Assembly (NCBI GenBank): GCA_050949865.1
Contig: JBMNGN010000001.1
Coordinates: 310,001-374,000, forward strand
Source of the DNA: JBMNGN01 sp050949865
GTDB lineage: Bacteria > Bacillota > Syntrophomonadia > Syntrophomonadales > Syntrophomonadaceae
Direction of reading: 5' to 3'
Length of the DNA stretch: 64,000 bases
This document shows, in pieces, positions 36,301 through 44,844 of the stretch; position 1 is the stretch's first letter, and every line of letters begins with the position of its first letter. The translations under genes and the position numbers were made by a program. The notes under the pieces are model-generated. The model made no database searches and had not been told where the DNA came from. It was given only the letters and a program-made list of their open reading frames with translations.

Positions 36301-37398
36301 GTGGGAAAACTCTTTGAACAGACAGAAATAAACGGCTTAATCTTGGAAAACCGGTTTGTACGCTCAGCTACATCTGAAGGTATGGCTGATGATAAAGGAG
36401 CAGTTACTCAGAAATTGATTGAGACCATGATAGCTCTAGCTAAAGGCAAAGTTGGATTAATTATCACCGGCCACACTTTTGTCCTAACCGAAGGCCAGGC
36501 TAGCCCTCGGCAGATGGGGATTTATGATGATGCGCTTATTGACGGGCTTAGAGAATTAACAGCGGCCGTCCACAATGAAGGCGGTAAAATCCTGGTCCAG
36601 CTTTCTCACGCCGGCAAATTTGCCGCTAAACAATTAACCGGCCAGGAACCCTGGGTTGTTTCAAAAGATGAGGAATCAGTTAGTCATCAAATAACAAAAG
36701 ATGATATCCGGAAGATAATCACTGCTTTTGCTAATGCGGCACAACGGGCTAAGGCTTCGGGCTTCGATGGGATCCAAATCCACTCTGCTCATGGATACTT
36801 GCTCAGCCAGTTCCTTTCTCCTGTATTTAACCGGCGCAAAGATGAATACGGAGGTGACATTCAAAACCGCTGCCGTATTCACATTGAGATACTCAGTGCT
36901 ATCCGAGAGGTTGTTGGAAAGGACTATCCAATATTGCTTAAATTAAACTGCAGGGATTTCGTAGAAAATGGGCTGAGTTTGGAAGATTCAGTCAAAGTTG
37001 GCCGCATGTTGGCTGACGCTGGTCTTGATGCCATCGAATTGAGCGGAGGGTTGCTTACAAGCGGCAAACTATCCCCCAGCCGATCCGGTATTAAATCAGA
37101 AGAAGATGAGGCATATTTCCGGAATGAGGCTAAATTTTTTAAAGATAATATCGATATCCCGCTTATCCTGGTCGGTGGAGTGAGGTCTTTTCGTGTTGCA
37201 GAATTTTTAGTAACCGGTGGTATAGCGGATTATATTTCTATGAGCCGGCCATTTATCAGGGAACCTGATTTAATCCGCAGGTGGCAATCCGGAGACCTCG
37301 GGAAATCCGGGTGCATATCAGATAACAGATGCTTTAAAGCGCTCCGTTCTAGAAACGGTAACGGTATTTACTGTGTCGCAAAAGACAAGGAAATTTAA
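36301..37398 (+). CDS. Old-yellow-enzyme-type NADH:flavin oxidoreductase (short form)
   Basis: A 365-aa FMN TIM barrel: NRFVRSATSEGMAD, GQASPRQMGIYDD, VQLSHAGKFA, GFDGIQIHSAHGYLLSQFLSPVFNRRKDEYGGDIQNR, and ISMSRPFIREPDL. It lacks the C-terminal FeS/FAD part of the 2,4-dienoyl-CoA reductase type; the last Cys residues (SGCISDNRC..YC) are a degenerate echo of the cluster site. GTG 36301 follows AGGGGTGG. A full-length relative lies at 54936-56894. Confidence 0.85.
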   Translation: MGKLFEQTEINGLILENRFVRSATSEGMADDKGAVTQKLIETMIALAKGKVGLIITGHTFVLTEGQASPRQMGIYDDALIDGLRELTAAVHNEGGKILVQLSHAGKFAAKQLTGQEPWVVSKDEESVSHQITKDDIRKIITAFANAAQRAKASGFDGIQIHSAHGYLLSQFLSPVFNRRKDEYGGDIQNRCRIHIEILSAIREVVGKDYPILLKLNCRDFVENGLSLEDSVKVGRMLADAGLDAIELSGGLLTSGKLSPSRSGIKSEEDEAYFRNEAKFFKDNIDIPLILVGGVRSFRVAEFLVTGGIADYISMSRPFIREPDLIRRWQSGDLGKSGCISDNRCFKALRSRNGNGIYCVAKDKEI

Positions 37399-37416
37399 GA
37401 TTTAATGGGGAACATT

Positions 37417-37485
37417 ATGGCTCTCAAAGACAACTATATTGTTTCAGCTAGCCTAAAAAGTCCAGAAGCTGATGGTATTGCCTGA
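37417..37485 (+). pseudogene. N-terminal stub of a fourth operon gene, cut by a transposon
   Basis: ATG 37417 is preceded by GGGG and opens MALKDNYIVSASLKSPEADG, ending at TGA 37483-37485 where transposon-like sequence begins. The spacing to the previous gene (18 bp) fits an operon member. Identity unknown; too short to classify. Confidence 0.4.
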
Positions 37486-37592
37486 CCGGAGATTGCTGGA
37501 TATAATGACCATATCTTAGCGAAAGGAAAAGACGCCTCTTTTTTGTGGTGCTAATGCTGCAACAGAAGCACAAGAAGCGTCTCCAAAAAGGT

Positions 37593-38142
37593 ATGGTAAT
37601 TGTAACAGACTATCAACTTGATTGGAACCCCGAAAAGGGAGTTTTTTGTTAGGAGCGCGGAGCAGAATTCATGTCCTTGTTGCAATGGGGACTTAAGGGT
37701 AATTGGTAGCTGTTCCAGGAAATGTATTGATGACGAGGGAGAAAACAAAACCCTGATCATTCGCAGGTTACGGTGCGTTGGATGCAGACGAATTCATCAC
37801 GAACTTCCTGATATGCTTGTACCATTTAAACGCCACGTCAGTAAAAGCATTGAAGCAGTCATCCGCAATGATGTACCACTTAGCGTTTTCTCCGATGAGT
37901 CTACTCTAACCCGATGGAAGAGCTGGTTTAAGGAAATGACCGATTACTTTCAGGGCTGCTTGAAATCAATTGCTATGCGCTATGGCATAGAATCTGTGGA
38001 AGATAGATCCGGTCTTCCTCAGTCCAAGCTCCAAAGGATTTGGCATTATGTAGGGAACGCTCCGGGATGGCTGGCCAGAGTTGTCCGTCCCATAGTCAAT
38101 TTAAATTTATGGCGACATACCCGTTCCGCATTTTGTCCATAA
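37593..38142 (+). pseudogene. DUF6431 transposon protein, N-terminal frameshift
   Basis: ATG 37593 starts VIVTDYQLDWNPEKGVF in one frame, which then stops; the rest continues in another frame as FVRSAEQNSCPCCNGDLRVIGSCSRKCID, RRLRCVGCRRIHHELPDMLVPFKRH. The Cys pairs form the DUF6431 zinc ribbon. The shift is at a T6 run (about 37641-37646). Length and tail otherwise fit the family. Confidence 0.65.
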
Positions 38143-38190
38143 TGATATATATTTACACTCATGCTGAAACCATAAAAAGGAGTGATCAGC

Positions 38191-38963
38191 ATGAGAGATC
38201 AGAAAAAAGCAGAAGAGGTGGCCTCACAGGGGGTGCAGTTATTATCCCCGCTCCTGGCTGAAGGCCTGGATAATGCCCAGGCAAAAGTAATCCGAGCCAG
38301 GATATGTGAACAAAGCGGTATATCCGAGCGTACCCTGCGCAGATACCTGGCCCAATACCGGAAAGATGGTTTTAGCGGACTCAAACCTAAAGGTAAGGGT
38401 CAGCACCGCAGCGAGGAAGCAATACCTATTAACATCCTAGAACAGGCCATTCTATTACGGCGCCAAGTACCAGGCCGCAGTATTGCACAGATAATTCAGA
38501 TACTGGAATGGGAAGGGTTAGTAGAGCCAGGGCAGATCAAACGCAGCACTCTGCAGGAGAAATTAGCTGAGCGCGGCTACAGTGCCAGGCATATGAAAAT
38601 GTATGCTGATACCGGCACTGCCGCCAGACGATACCAGAAGAAATACCGCAATCAGCTCTGGCATTCTGATATTAAGTATTCAATTTATCTGCCCATAGGC
38701 GAGGGTGGCAAAAAGAAGCAGGTCTACCTAGTTATCTTCATAGATGATGCCACTCGTTTCATTCTGCATGGTCAGTTCTACCCTGCCCTTGATCAGGTGA
38801 TCGTAGAAGATGCCTTTCGTCAGGCCATTTTAAAATATGGTGTGCCTGAAAAAGTATACTTTGATAACGGCAGCCAATACCGAACTAAATGGATGAATAG
38901 AGCCTGCTCTAAAATGGGGATTCGCTTGCTCTATGCTAAGCCCTATTCGCCTGAAGCGACGGG
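38191..38963 (+). pseudogene. DDE transposase, fragment 1 of 3
   Basis: Residues 1-~258 of a Mu/IS481-like transposase. There is an N-terminal helix-turn-helix (ARICEQSGISERTLRRYLAQYRKDGFSGLKPKGKG), then the catalytic core with WHSDIKYSIYL (first Asp) and KVYFDNGSQY (second Asp). The frame is cut after YSPEATG by the RIT element at 38964. ATG 38191 has AGGAG eight bases upstream. Joining 38963 to 42469 restores ATGKPERFNR, with the catalytic Glu in fragment 2. Confidence 0.88.
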
Positions 38964-39100
38964 TTATGAAGAGTTAGCCATTATGTAGAGTCCTATTACG
39001 AAACCTCGAATTATTGGCTTTAATTGTTGATTGACCCCGCATAATACTTCAATCTTTAAAGTGGTTAATATAACCATATTTTTAGATTGGAGGGGAAAAT

Positions 39101-40357
39101 ATGCAAGATGTGTTACCGTTCAGTGAACTCGTGGAGGCAGTTAAAACCGAACTTCTACGCGTAAATTACAAGGAGCAACGGATTAAAACTTATGTTCCCA
39201 TTTGGGACGCACTAGGCAAGTACATGAGAAGAAGAAACCTGGGGTGCTTCGATATGAAGATCGGTCTGAACTTTTTAGAAGACGAATATGGTATTACGGT
39301 TTTCCATCATTTGAGCAACCCTAATGGCATTAAAGTTCGGGCCGTCAATATGCTAGGGGAGTATCAATTACATGGAATTATTCTCTCGAAGAGGCGAGTC
39401 ATTGGTAAAGAATACTACACTCCAGTTAAAAAGGCATTTGATGGATTTATTCGGTCGCGTAGGCTGTACGGCATCTCGGAGAAGACTTTGCGATCAAATG
39501 AATTATACCTGAGCAGGTTTTCCGAATATCTATCCAAACAAAGGATTAATGATATTTCCGAATTAACCCCCGAGCACATCTTGGGCTTTGTCAACACCTT
39601 GGCCGGTACCACCATTGCCACTGTCCACTGTACAATTTGCTCCTTAAGGGTTCTGCTCCGTTATCTGTATGAAGAAAAACTGCTGGAGAAGGACTTATCC
39701 TATGTAGTGCCCCACGTTAAAATCGACAAAACTTCAAGAATTCCCTCCGCATACAACAAAGACGAAGTCCAAAAACTTCTTGACTGTGTCGATCGCGGAA
39801 ATCCAAAGGGGAAACGCGATTACGCCATCTTGCTTCTGGCGTCAAGGCTCGGTATGAGGGCTGGCGACATCTGCAGTTTATCTTTCGGTAACCTAAAATG
39901 GGATCGCAATGAGATTGAATTGATTCAGGAGAAAACACAAGAAAAAATACAATTACCGCTGCTGCCGGAAGTGGGGACGGCAATCATTGACTATCTAAAA
40001 TATGGTAGGCCAATAACAGACTGTACTACTATTTTTGTGCGCCATGTCTGTCCGCTCACCGGTTTAACACCGCCCACGATTCATAGTATTGTTACACAAT
40101 ACATTCAATCAGCGGGAATCAAGGTGCCGGCCGGGAAAAAACATGGCCCCCATTCCCTTAGACATAGTCTTGCCAGCGCTCTTTTGGAAGAGAACATTCC
40201 GTTGCCGGTCATTTCCGAAGTTTTGGGACACACCACGACAGATGCAACATCAATTTATCTTAAGATTGATGTTAACCATTTGCGGCGATGTGCATTGGAC
40301 ATTCCCGGATTTGCATGGAACCATACAGCGGATGGAGGTGTGGCCCGTGAACTCTAA
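39101..40357 (+). CDS. Tyrosine recombinase, RIT gene A
   Basis: A 418-aa integrase: N-terminal extension, SAM-like core-binding domain (~120-215), catalytic domain with Arg in SRLGMRAGDICSL, HGPHSLRHSLAS, LGHTTTDATSIYLKID (HxxR, H, Tyr). AGGGG precedes ATG. The stop overlaps the start of gene B. Acts with B and C on the terminal half-sites. Confidence 0.9.
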   Translation: MQDVLPFSELVEAVKTELLRVNYKEQRIKTYVPIWDALGKYMRRRNLGCFDMKIGLNFLEDEYGITVFHHLSNPNGIKVRAVNMLGEYQLHGIILSKRRVIGKEYYTPVKKAFDGFIRSRRLYGISEKTLRSNELYLSRFSEYLSKQRINDISELTPEHILGFVNTLAGTTIATVHCTICSLRVLLRYLYEEKLLEKDLSYVVPHVKIDKTSRIPSAYNKDEVQKLLDCVDRGNPKGKRDYAILLLASRLGMRAGDICSLSFGNLKWDRNEIELIQEKTQEKIQLPLLPEVGTAIIDYLKYGRPITDCTTIFVRHVCPLTGLTPPTIHSIVTQYIQSAGIKVPAGKKHGPHSLRHSLASALLEENIPLPVISEVLGHTTTDATSIYLKIDVNHLRRCALDIPGFAWNHTADGGVAREL

Positions 40358-41330
40358 ACCGTATGACATCGATGGCTTTGTGGGAGATTTCAGGGAACTT
40401 TTGATTCAGTTCGTTCAGATGAAACGATCGCTCGGGTTCGATTATTATGCCGAGGCCAATGCTCTAAAACGCTTTTCAGAATTTACACTTCAGTACACCA
40501 TTGAAAACCATACCCTTACTAAAGAACTGGCTGACGCTTGGACAGAAAAGAGACCAAATGAAAGGGACGTTACTTGGGAACGCCGGATCAATAATTTAAA
40601 GCGCTTTGCTCTATTCCTGAACAACCTTGGCCATGATGCATACGTACCATCATGTAAAGCCAAGATTAATCGGCACTCCTATATGCCTTATATCTTTTCG
40701 AAAGACCTAATCCGGAACCTTTTAACTGAGTGTGATAATATTAAGCCCCATCCGCTATCTAACCGGCATTTAGTATTCCCCGCCGTTTACAGATTGCTAT
40801 ACGGTTGCGGCGTCAGGATTTCCGAAGCCGTAAAATTAAGGCTTAAGGATGTGGATTTAAAACAAGGGATAGTTGTTGTTCGGGGCTCAAAATTTAACAA
40901 AGACCGCGTTATTCCCATGTCAGCTTCGTTAACAAGATACCTTGTAGGGTATTCTTTAAAGATCCACACTGTCTCCAGTCCCCAAGATTATTTCTTTATG
41001 AAAAGAGACCGGACTGCTTACTCTTCCAATACTGTATATCGCAACTTCCGGAGACTTCTCCAGAAAAGCGGAATATCTCACGGAGGTAAAGGAAGAGGCC
41101 CACGGCTACATGATTTGCGCCATACCTTTGCGGTTCATTCGTTAAAGCAAATGGTACAGCAAGGAGTTGAACTTTACTGTGCCCTACCCATTCTTTCAAC
41201 TTACTTGGGACATGCTTCGATTAAGGCTACGGAACAATACGTGAGATTGACTGCAGAAGCATATCCGGAAATTCTGGACACAGTAAGCCAAACTTGCGCA
41301 TATATCTTCCCGGAGGTGAAGATAATATGA
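40347..41330 (+). CDS. Tyrosine recombinase, RIT gene B
   Basis: A 327-aa integrase with YGCGVRISEAVKLRLKDVD, RLHDLRHTFAVHSL and LGHASIKATEQYVRLT, so all catalytic residues are present. GTG 40347 is chosen: GGAGGT at 40334-40339 is seven bases away and the start overlaps gene A by 11 bases; a longer open frame upstream lies inside gene A. Confidence 0.9.
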   Translation: MNSKPYDIDGFVGDFRELLIQFVQMKRSLGFDYYAEANALKRFSEFTLQYTIENHTLTKELADAWTEKRPNERDVTWERRINNLKRFALFLNNLGHDAYVPSCKAKINRHSYMPYIFSKDLIRNLLTECDNIKPHPLSNRHLVFPAVYRLLYGCGVRISEAVKLRLKDVDLKQGIVVVRGSKFNKDRVIPMSASLTRYLVGYSLKIHTVSSPQDYFFMKRDRTAYSSNTVYRNFRRLLQKSGISHGGKGRGPRLHDLRHTFAVHSLKQMVQQGVELYCALPILSTYLGHASIKATEQYVRLTAEAYPEILDTVSQTCAYIFPEVKII

Positions 41331-42346
41331 ATCCAACCGATTTTGCATATGCCATTACATCCTATCTATCAAAATATCTTCCGGGTGAAGTTGGCGCAAG
41401 TAGTAATACAATCCAGTCTTACCGTGATACATTTTCGATCCTGCTTAAGTATTGTGCTTCAGAGAAAAGACTATCTCCGGCGAAGCTTGTCATTGATCAA
41501 TTGAACCGGAAATTGATCGAGGATTTCCTGATCTGGTTAGAATTAGAGAGAAAATGCAGTGTTACAACAAGGAATCAGAGGCTTGCGGCTATCCACGCTT
41601 TTTTCAAATACCTTCAACTTGAGCAACCGCAGGCCTTGTACCAATATCAACAGATTCTTGCTATACCTATGAAAAAGGCACCAGTAAAATCGGTCAACTA
41701 TCTAACCCTTGATGCCATGAAAATTTTGCTGGACATGCCAGATAAAAATACCAAGGAAGGGAGGCGAGACCTAGTTCTTCTGAGCCTTATCTATGATAGC
41801 GGGGCTAGAGTACAAGAAATTGCCGATGTGCGGATTGCAGATGTTAGACTTCCCTCACCAGCAATCATAAAGCTTACTGGCAAGGGTAATAAAACCAGGG
41901 TTGTTCCGCTAATGGAACCTATGGCCAGACTTATTGAACAGTACTTAAAAGAGAATAAATTGCACCTGCCCCAATGCAACGAATACCCGTTGTTCAGCAA
42001 TAGAAAAAATCATAAGCTAACCAGGTCAGGAATATCGTATATTCTCAAAAAGCACTTTGATCAGGCAAAAGAATTATTCCCAGGACATTTCCCGGATACA
42101 ATTTCTCCTCATGTCCTGCGCCATAGCAAAGCCATGCATTTACTACAATCTGGTGTAAACCTGGTGTACATCCGTGATTTGCTCGGTCATGCCAATATCC
42201 AAACCACAGAAATATATGCCAGAGCCGATGCCAGCATGAAAAGAAAGGCACTGGAAAATGCTTATGCGGATGTTGTTCCCAAAGAGTTACCAGTATGGCA
42301 GCAAAATGCTGACCTTTTGGAATGGTTACAGAGCTTAGGAAGATAG
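41327..42346 (+). CDS. Tyrosine recombinase, RIT gene C
   Basis: A 339-aa integrase with DSGARVQEIADVRIADV, SPHVLRHSKAMHLL and LLGHANIQTTEIYARAD. ATG 41327 overlaps the stop of gene B (ATGA) with GGAGG upstream. Three coupled recombinases in this order define the RIT type. Confidence 0.9.
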   Translation: MNPTDFAYAITSYLSKYLPGEVGASSNTIQSYRDTFSILLKYCASEKRLSPAKLVIDQLNRKLIEDFLIWLELERKCSVTTRNQRLAAIHAFFKYLQLEQPQALYQYQQILAIPMKKAPVKSVNYLTLDAMKILLDMPDKNTKEGRRDLVLLSLIYDSGARVQEIADVRIADVRLPSPAIIKLTGKGNKTRVVPLMEPMARLIEQYLKENKLHLPQCNEYPLFSNRKNHKLTRSGISYILKKHFDQAKELFPGHFPDTISPHVLRHSKAMHLLQSGVNLVYIRDLLGHANIQTTEIYARADASMKRKALENAYADVVPKELPVWQQNADLLEWLQSLGR

Positions 42347-42436
42347 GTGAATATTTATGTAGAGCTAACCGGGATTTGATGTAGCGTGTTGGCGTGTTAG
42401 AAAGGTTAGCTCTACATAATGGTTAACTCTTCATAA

Positions 42437-42468
42437 CCCGTCTTATGTTGAGCTCAACATAAGACGGG
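42437..42468. repeat. Perfect 32-bp palindrome at the right RIT border
   Basis: CCCGTCTTATGTTGAG followed directly by its exact reverse complement. The inner 20 bp are two head-to-head half-sites (TTATGTTGAG, like the terminal TTATGAAGAG), and the outer six bases on each side are GACGGG or its complement, the same hexamer as left of the element. It looks like a minimal, empty second element or a paired recombination site. Confidence 0.8.
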
Positions 42469-42637
42469 CAAACCGGAAAGGTTTAATCGGATAGTAGATT
42501 CTTTTCTTGCTGAAGCTGTCCTGGAAAAACCTCAGACACTGGAAAAATTAAATCAACTGTTTGAGGTATGGCTTGAGGAATGTTATCAAAACAAGCCGCA
42601 TTCCGGATTGGAAGGAAATATTAGTCCTCAGACTGCG
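42469..42637 (+). pseudogene. DDE transposase, fragment 2 of 3
   Basis: Reads KPERFNRIVDSFLAEAVLEK, PQTLEKLNQLFEVWLEECYQ, NKPHSGLEGNISPQTA: the catalytic Glu (ERFNR) and end of the integrase core. It continues fragment 1 in frame when 38964-42468 is removed and is cut by an IS3 remnant at about 42637. Confidence 0.85.
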
Positions 42638-43090
42638 AATCCCTGGTGCATACGAATGTAGGTTATGTCCACCGCCCAGACCTGATCAGGGTGATCAATC
42701 TTTTGGCCTCTCAGCCGATAAGGATGCACATATTGAGCGTGAAACCGCTTGCTCAGATTAGGGCCTGGGCAGATTCCCTGAATCCCCATGGTTCGCATGA
42801 GTCTTTGTACTCGTTTGCGATTAATTTTACGTCCCCGCAACTGCATTTCCGCTGTAATCCGACGGTAGCCATAGAAGGGGCAGGCGGTATATATTTCATC
42901 AATAAGCCGCATGTCGTCAAGGTCTGCTTGGGGTATTTTAGCTTCTCCAGGTTCCCGGTACAAGCTGGTTCGGTTAACATCTAACAAGTCGGCTTGACGG
43001 GAAAGGTTGATTTTTTGATTGTCAGGTTCAGCCATGTTCTTGCGTTCTTGAATCGTGCTACTTGAGGCCAGATTTTTTTTTGAGCCAGTC
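42637..43090 (-). pseudogene. IS3-family OrfB (transposase), N-terminal fragment
   Basis: Holds the HTH_21-like region (ADLLDVNRTSLYREP, DEIYTACPFYGYRRITAEM) and the start of the rve core (PDQVWAVDITYIRMHQGF, first catalytic Asp). The remaining core with the second Asp and Glu is missing, so it is inactive. Confidence 0.8.
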
Positions 43091-43146
43091 AATCTCATAG
43101 GATTGCTGTCCAATGATCTGTTGATAACGGCGTTCTTTTTTATCGC
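42637..43146 (-). mobile_element. IS3-family (IS150-like) fragment inside the transposase gene
   Basis: About 510 bp without terminal inverted repeats. It contains the end of orfA (RRYQQIIGQQSYEIDWLKKK, stop at 43058) and the first part of orfB, linked by a nine-A run (plus-strand T9 at 43073-43081), the type of site used for programmed -1 frameshifting in IS3. Both ends of the IS are missing. Confidence 0.8.
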
Positions 43147-43542
43147 AGTGACAGAAAAGCTTTAAAGTTTTTAGATCCTGAAACAATAGCCAGTGCATTT
43201 CTCCACTGTGAAGAAAGAAAGGTAGATAAATCTGGATGTATCAGCTTTGCCGGCAAAAAATACGAGGCAGGCCTGAGTTTAATCGGGTGTAAAGTAGATG
43301 TTATCTATGATCCTGCTGACATTAGTGAGTTAACTATCGAATACGAAGGCCACAAGCCATTCAAGGCCAAAGAACTAGTTATCGGAGAACGGAGCGCTCC
43401 CCGGCCTAAACTGCCCGAGCACTTGCAGCTAGTTCCGGCTGATTCTTCCCGGTTGCTCAATGCTGCCGCCAGGAAGAACAAGGAGCGTAAAGAATACCAA
43501 ACCCCTGCCATCTCCTACCGTAAAGTAAAAAAGGAGGAGTAA
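43147..43542 (+). pseudogene. DDE transposase, fragment 3 of 3 (Mu C-terminal domain)
   Basis: In-frame SDRKALKFLDPETIASAFLH through ISFAGKKYEAGLSLIGCKVD and a basic tail ending KVKKEE at 43542. This is the beta-barrel DNA-binding C-terminus of Mu-type transposases. It completes the gene begun at 38191 and ends three bases before the ExeA start, with GGAGGAG inside its last codons. Confidence 0.82.
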
Positions 43543-43545
43543 GGT

Positions 43546-44346
43546 ATGTTTGAGACATTCTATCGCATGGAAAGAACACCGTTTTCCAGGGATATTCCTA
43601 CAGATCAATTGTATCAGTCGCATATGCTGGAAGAGACCCTGGGGCGCTTAGAATACACCGCCCAGCGCCAGATGTTTGCAGTATTAACTGGGGATTGCGG
43701 AACTGGGAAAACTACCACCATACGCAAGTTTAAAGAAACCCTGGATGCATCTAGGTTTTTGGTAATGTACCTGGCTGATTCCAAACTTACCCCCCGGCAT
43801 TTTTACAAGGGTCTGCTGGAGCAGTTGGGATGTGAGGCCAAGTTTTACCGGGGTGATGCCAAACGTCAATTACATAGAGAGATCGAACTTTTACAGGGTA
43901 TCCACCATCTGCAGCTGGTGGTGATTGTAGACGAAGCGCATCTATTGGATAAAGAAATGCTAGAAGAAGTCCGATTCTTACTAAACTTTAAAATGGATGC
44001 GCAAAGTCCGATGGCTTTAATCCTGGTAGGGCAAAACGAACTCTGGGAACGGCTTAAACTTCAATCTTATGCAGCGATCAGACAACGCATTGATTTACAG
44101 TGTAAACTGCACTATCTGGATCGGGCAGAAGTGGGTGATTATGTAAAACGACACCTAGCTTACGCCGGTGCCCATCATGATATTTTTTCAGATAGTGCAA
44201 TCGATGAAATTTTCAAATACTCAAGCGGAGCGGCCAGACTGGTAAACAAGGTTTGTACGCATTGTCTGCTTTACGGGGCTCAAAATAACCGAAATATCAT
44301 TGATGACCATATGGTGAAGTTAGTAATCAAGGGAGAATTAAATTAG
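43546..44346 (+). CDS. ExeA/TniB-like AAA+ transposition ATPase
   Basis: A 266-aa ATPase with Walker A GDCGTGKTT, Walker B LVVIVDEAHLLD, sensor ILVGQNELWERL and an arginine-rich end (RQRIDLQCKL), the layout of MuB/TniB-type target-selection ATPases. Intact although its transposase partner is broken. Confidence 0.87.
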   Translation: MFETFYRMERTPFSRDIPTDQLYQSHMLEETLGRLEYTAQRQMFAVLTGDCGTGKTTTIRKFKETLDASRFLVMYLADSKLTPRHFYKGLLEQLGCEAKFYRGDAKRQLHREIELLQGIHHLQLVVIVDEAHLLDKEMLEEVRFLLNFKMDAQSPMALILVGQNELWERLKLQSYAAIRQRIDLQCKLHYLDRAEVGDYVKRHLAYAGAHHDIFSDSAIDEIFKYSSGAARLVNKVCTHCLLYGAQNNRNIIDDHMVKLVIKGELN

Positions 44347-44515
44347 TTCTCCCTCCCCCCCAAGGGGCAAAGATTTAAGGTCATAATGTCCATCAGCATT
44401 TGGACATTTTGCACCGTCTATTGCCGGACATTATGAGTTAGCAGTAACACTATATCGCAAAACGAAAATGGGCTTAAGTATAAGAAGATGATATTTATAC
44501 AGATATCAGAAAAGC
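44347..44515. other. Right-hand non-coding part of the transposon
   Basis: Contains ATGTCCATCAGCATTTGGAC (44385 region) and GGACATTATGAG (44433 region), inverted TGTCC words that may be terminal transposase sites. No gene seen. Confidence 0.35.
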
Positions 44516-44545
44516 AAAAACCGGCTTAAAAGCCGGTAATTTTTT
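44516..44545 (-). terminator. Terminator of the tRNA-Cys/tRNA-Leu unit
   Basis: ACCGGCTT-TTAA-pairing GCCGGT with TTTTTGCTTTT on the minus strand, just after tRNA-Leu. Confidence 0.75.
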
Positions 44546-44552
44546 GCTTAGA

Positions 44553-44641
44553 TGGTGCCCGAGGCCGGGGTCGAACCGGCACGAGGTTTGAGCCTCGCGG
44601 GATTTTAAGTCCCGTGCGTCTGCCTATTCCGCCACCCGGGC
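44553..44641 (-). tRNA. tRNA-Leu(TAA)
   Basis: GCCCGGG acceptor pairs with its 3' arm; anticodon loop around TAA (GGGACTTAAAATCCC), a long variable arm (GAGGCTCAAACCTC) typical of class II tRNA, T-loop TTCGACC, CCA encoded. Confidence 0.93.
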
Positions 44642-44671
44642 ATGAATTATGCAATTATAAGCAAATTAGTA

Positions 44672-44747
44672 TGGAGGGCGGGACCGGATTTGAACCGGTG
44701 AATGGTGATTTTGCAGACCACAGCGTTAGCCTCTTCGCCACCCGCCC
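44672..44747 (-). tRNA. tRNA-Cys(GCA)
   Basis: Acceptor GGGCGGG/CCCGCCC, anticodon loop CTGCAAA (GCA), T-loop TTCAAAT, encoded CCA. It sits upstream of tRNA-Leu on the same strand. Confidence 0.92.
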
Positions 44748-44844
44748 GCAACTCAAAACCTTGAAATTCAAGGGTTTGTTTGCTTTCGCGCAAGGATTAT
44801 TATATCAATTGTCTAGTATTATTGCAAGTAGTTCACCTAAGGCG

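Larger units (their letters stand above)
38964..42436 (+). mobile_element. Recombinase-in-trio (RIT) element inserted in the transposase gene
   Basis: 3,473 bp with three overlapping tyrosine-recombinase genes. The ends are ~27-bp inverted repeats with one mismatch: left 38964-38990, right 42410-42436, each made of two TTATG(A/T)AGAG half-sites (38964, 38981; reverse at 42410 and 42427). Another copy of the half-site lies at 42355. GACGGG precedes the left end (38958-38963) and recurs at 42463-42468 beyond a palindrome. RIT elements are known as a mobile class in bacteria; ends here are read directly. Confidence 0.88.
37486..44450 (+). mobile_element. DUF6431-transposase-ExeA transposon, disrupted by nested elements (ends approximate)
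   Basis: Gene order DUF6431 zinc-finger protein, Mu/IS481-like DDE transposase and ExeA-type ATPase defines a transposon type common in clostridia. The transposase is split by a RIT element and an IS3 fragment, so this copy is not functional. TGTCCATAATG-like words lie between its first two genes and near the right side (around 44385 and 44435), possibly terminal binding sites. The exact ends were not resolved. Confidence 0.65.

Noticed and set aside
40089..40346. Longer form of RIT recombinase B starting inside gene A
   Set aside because: No ribosome site and complete overlap with gene A; GTG 40347 has GGAGGT at the right distance.
42637..43146. Complete IS3 element
   Set aside because: Neither inverted terminal repeat nor the end of orfB is present and no target duplication was found; it is a fragment.
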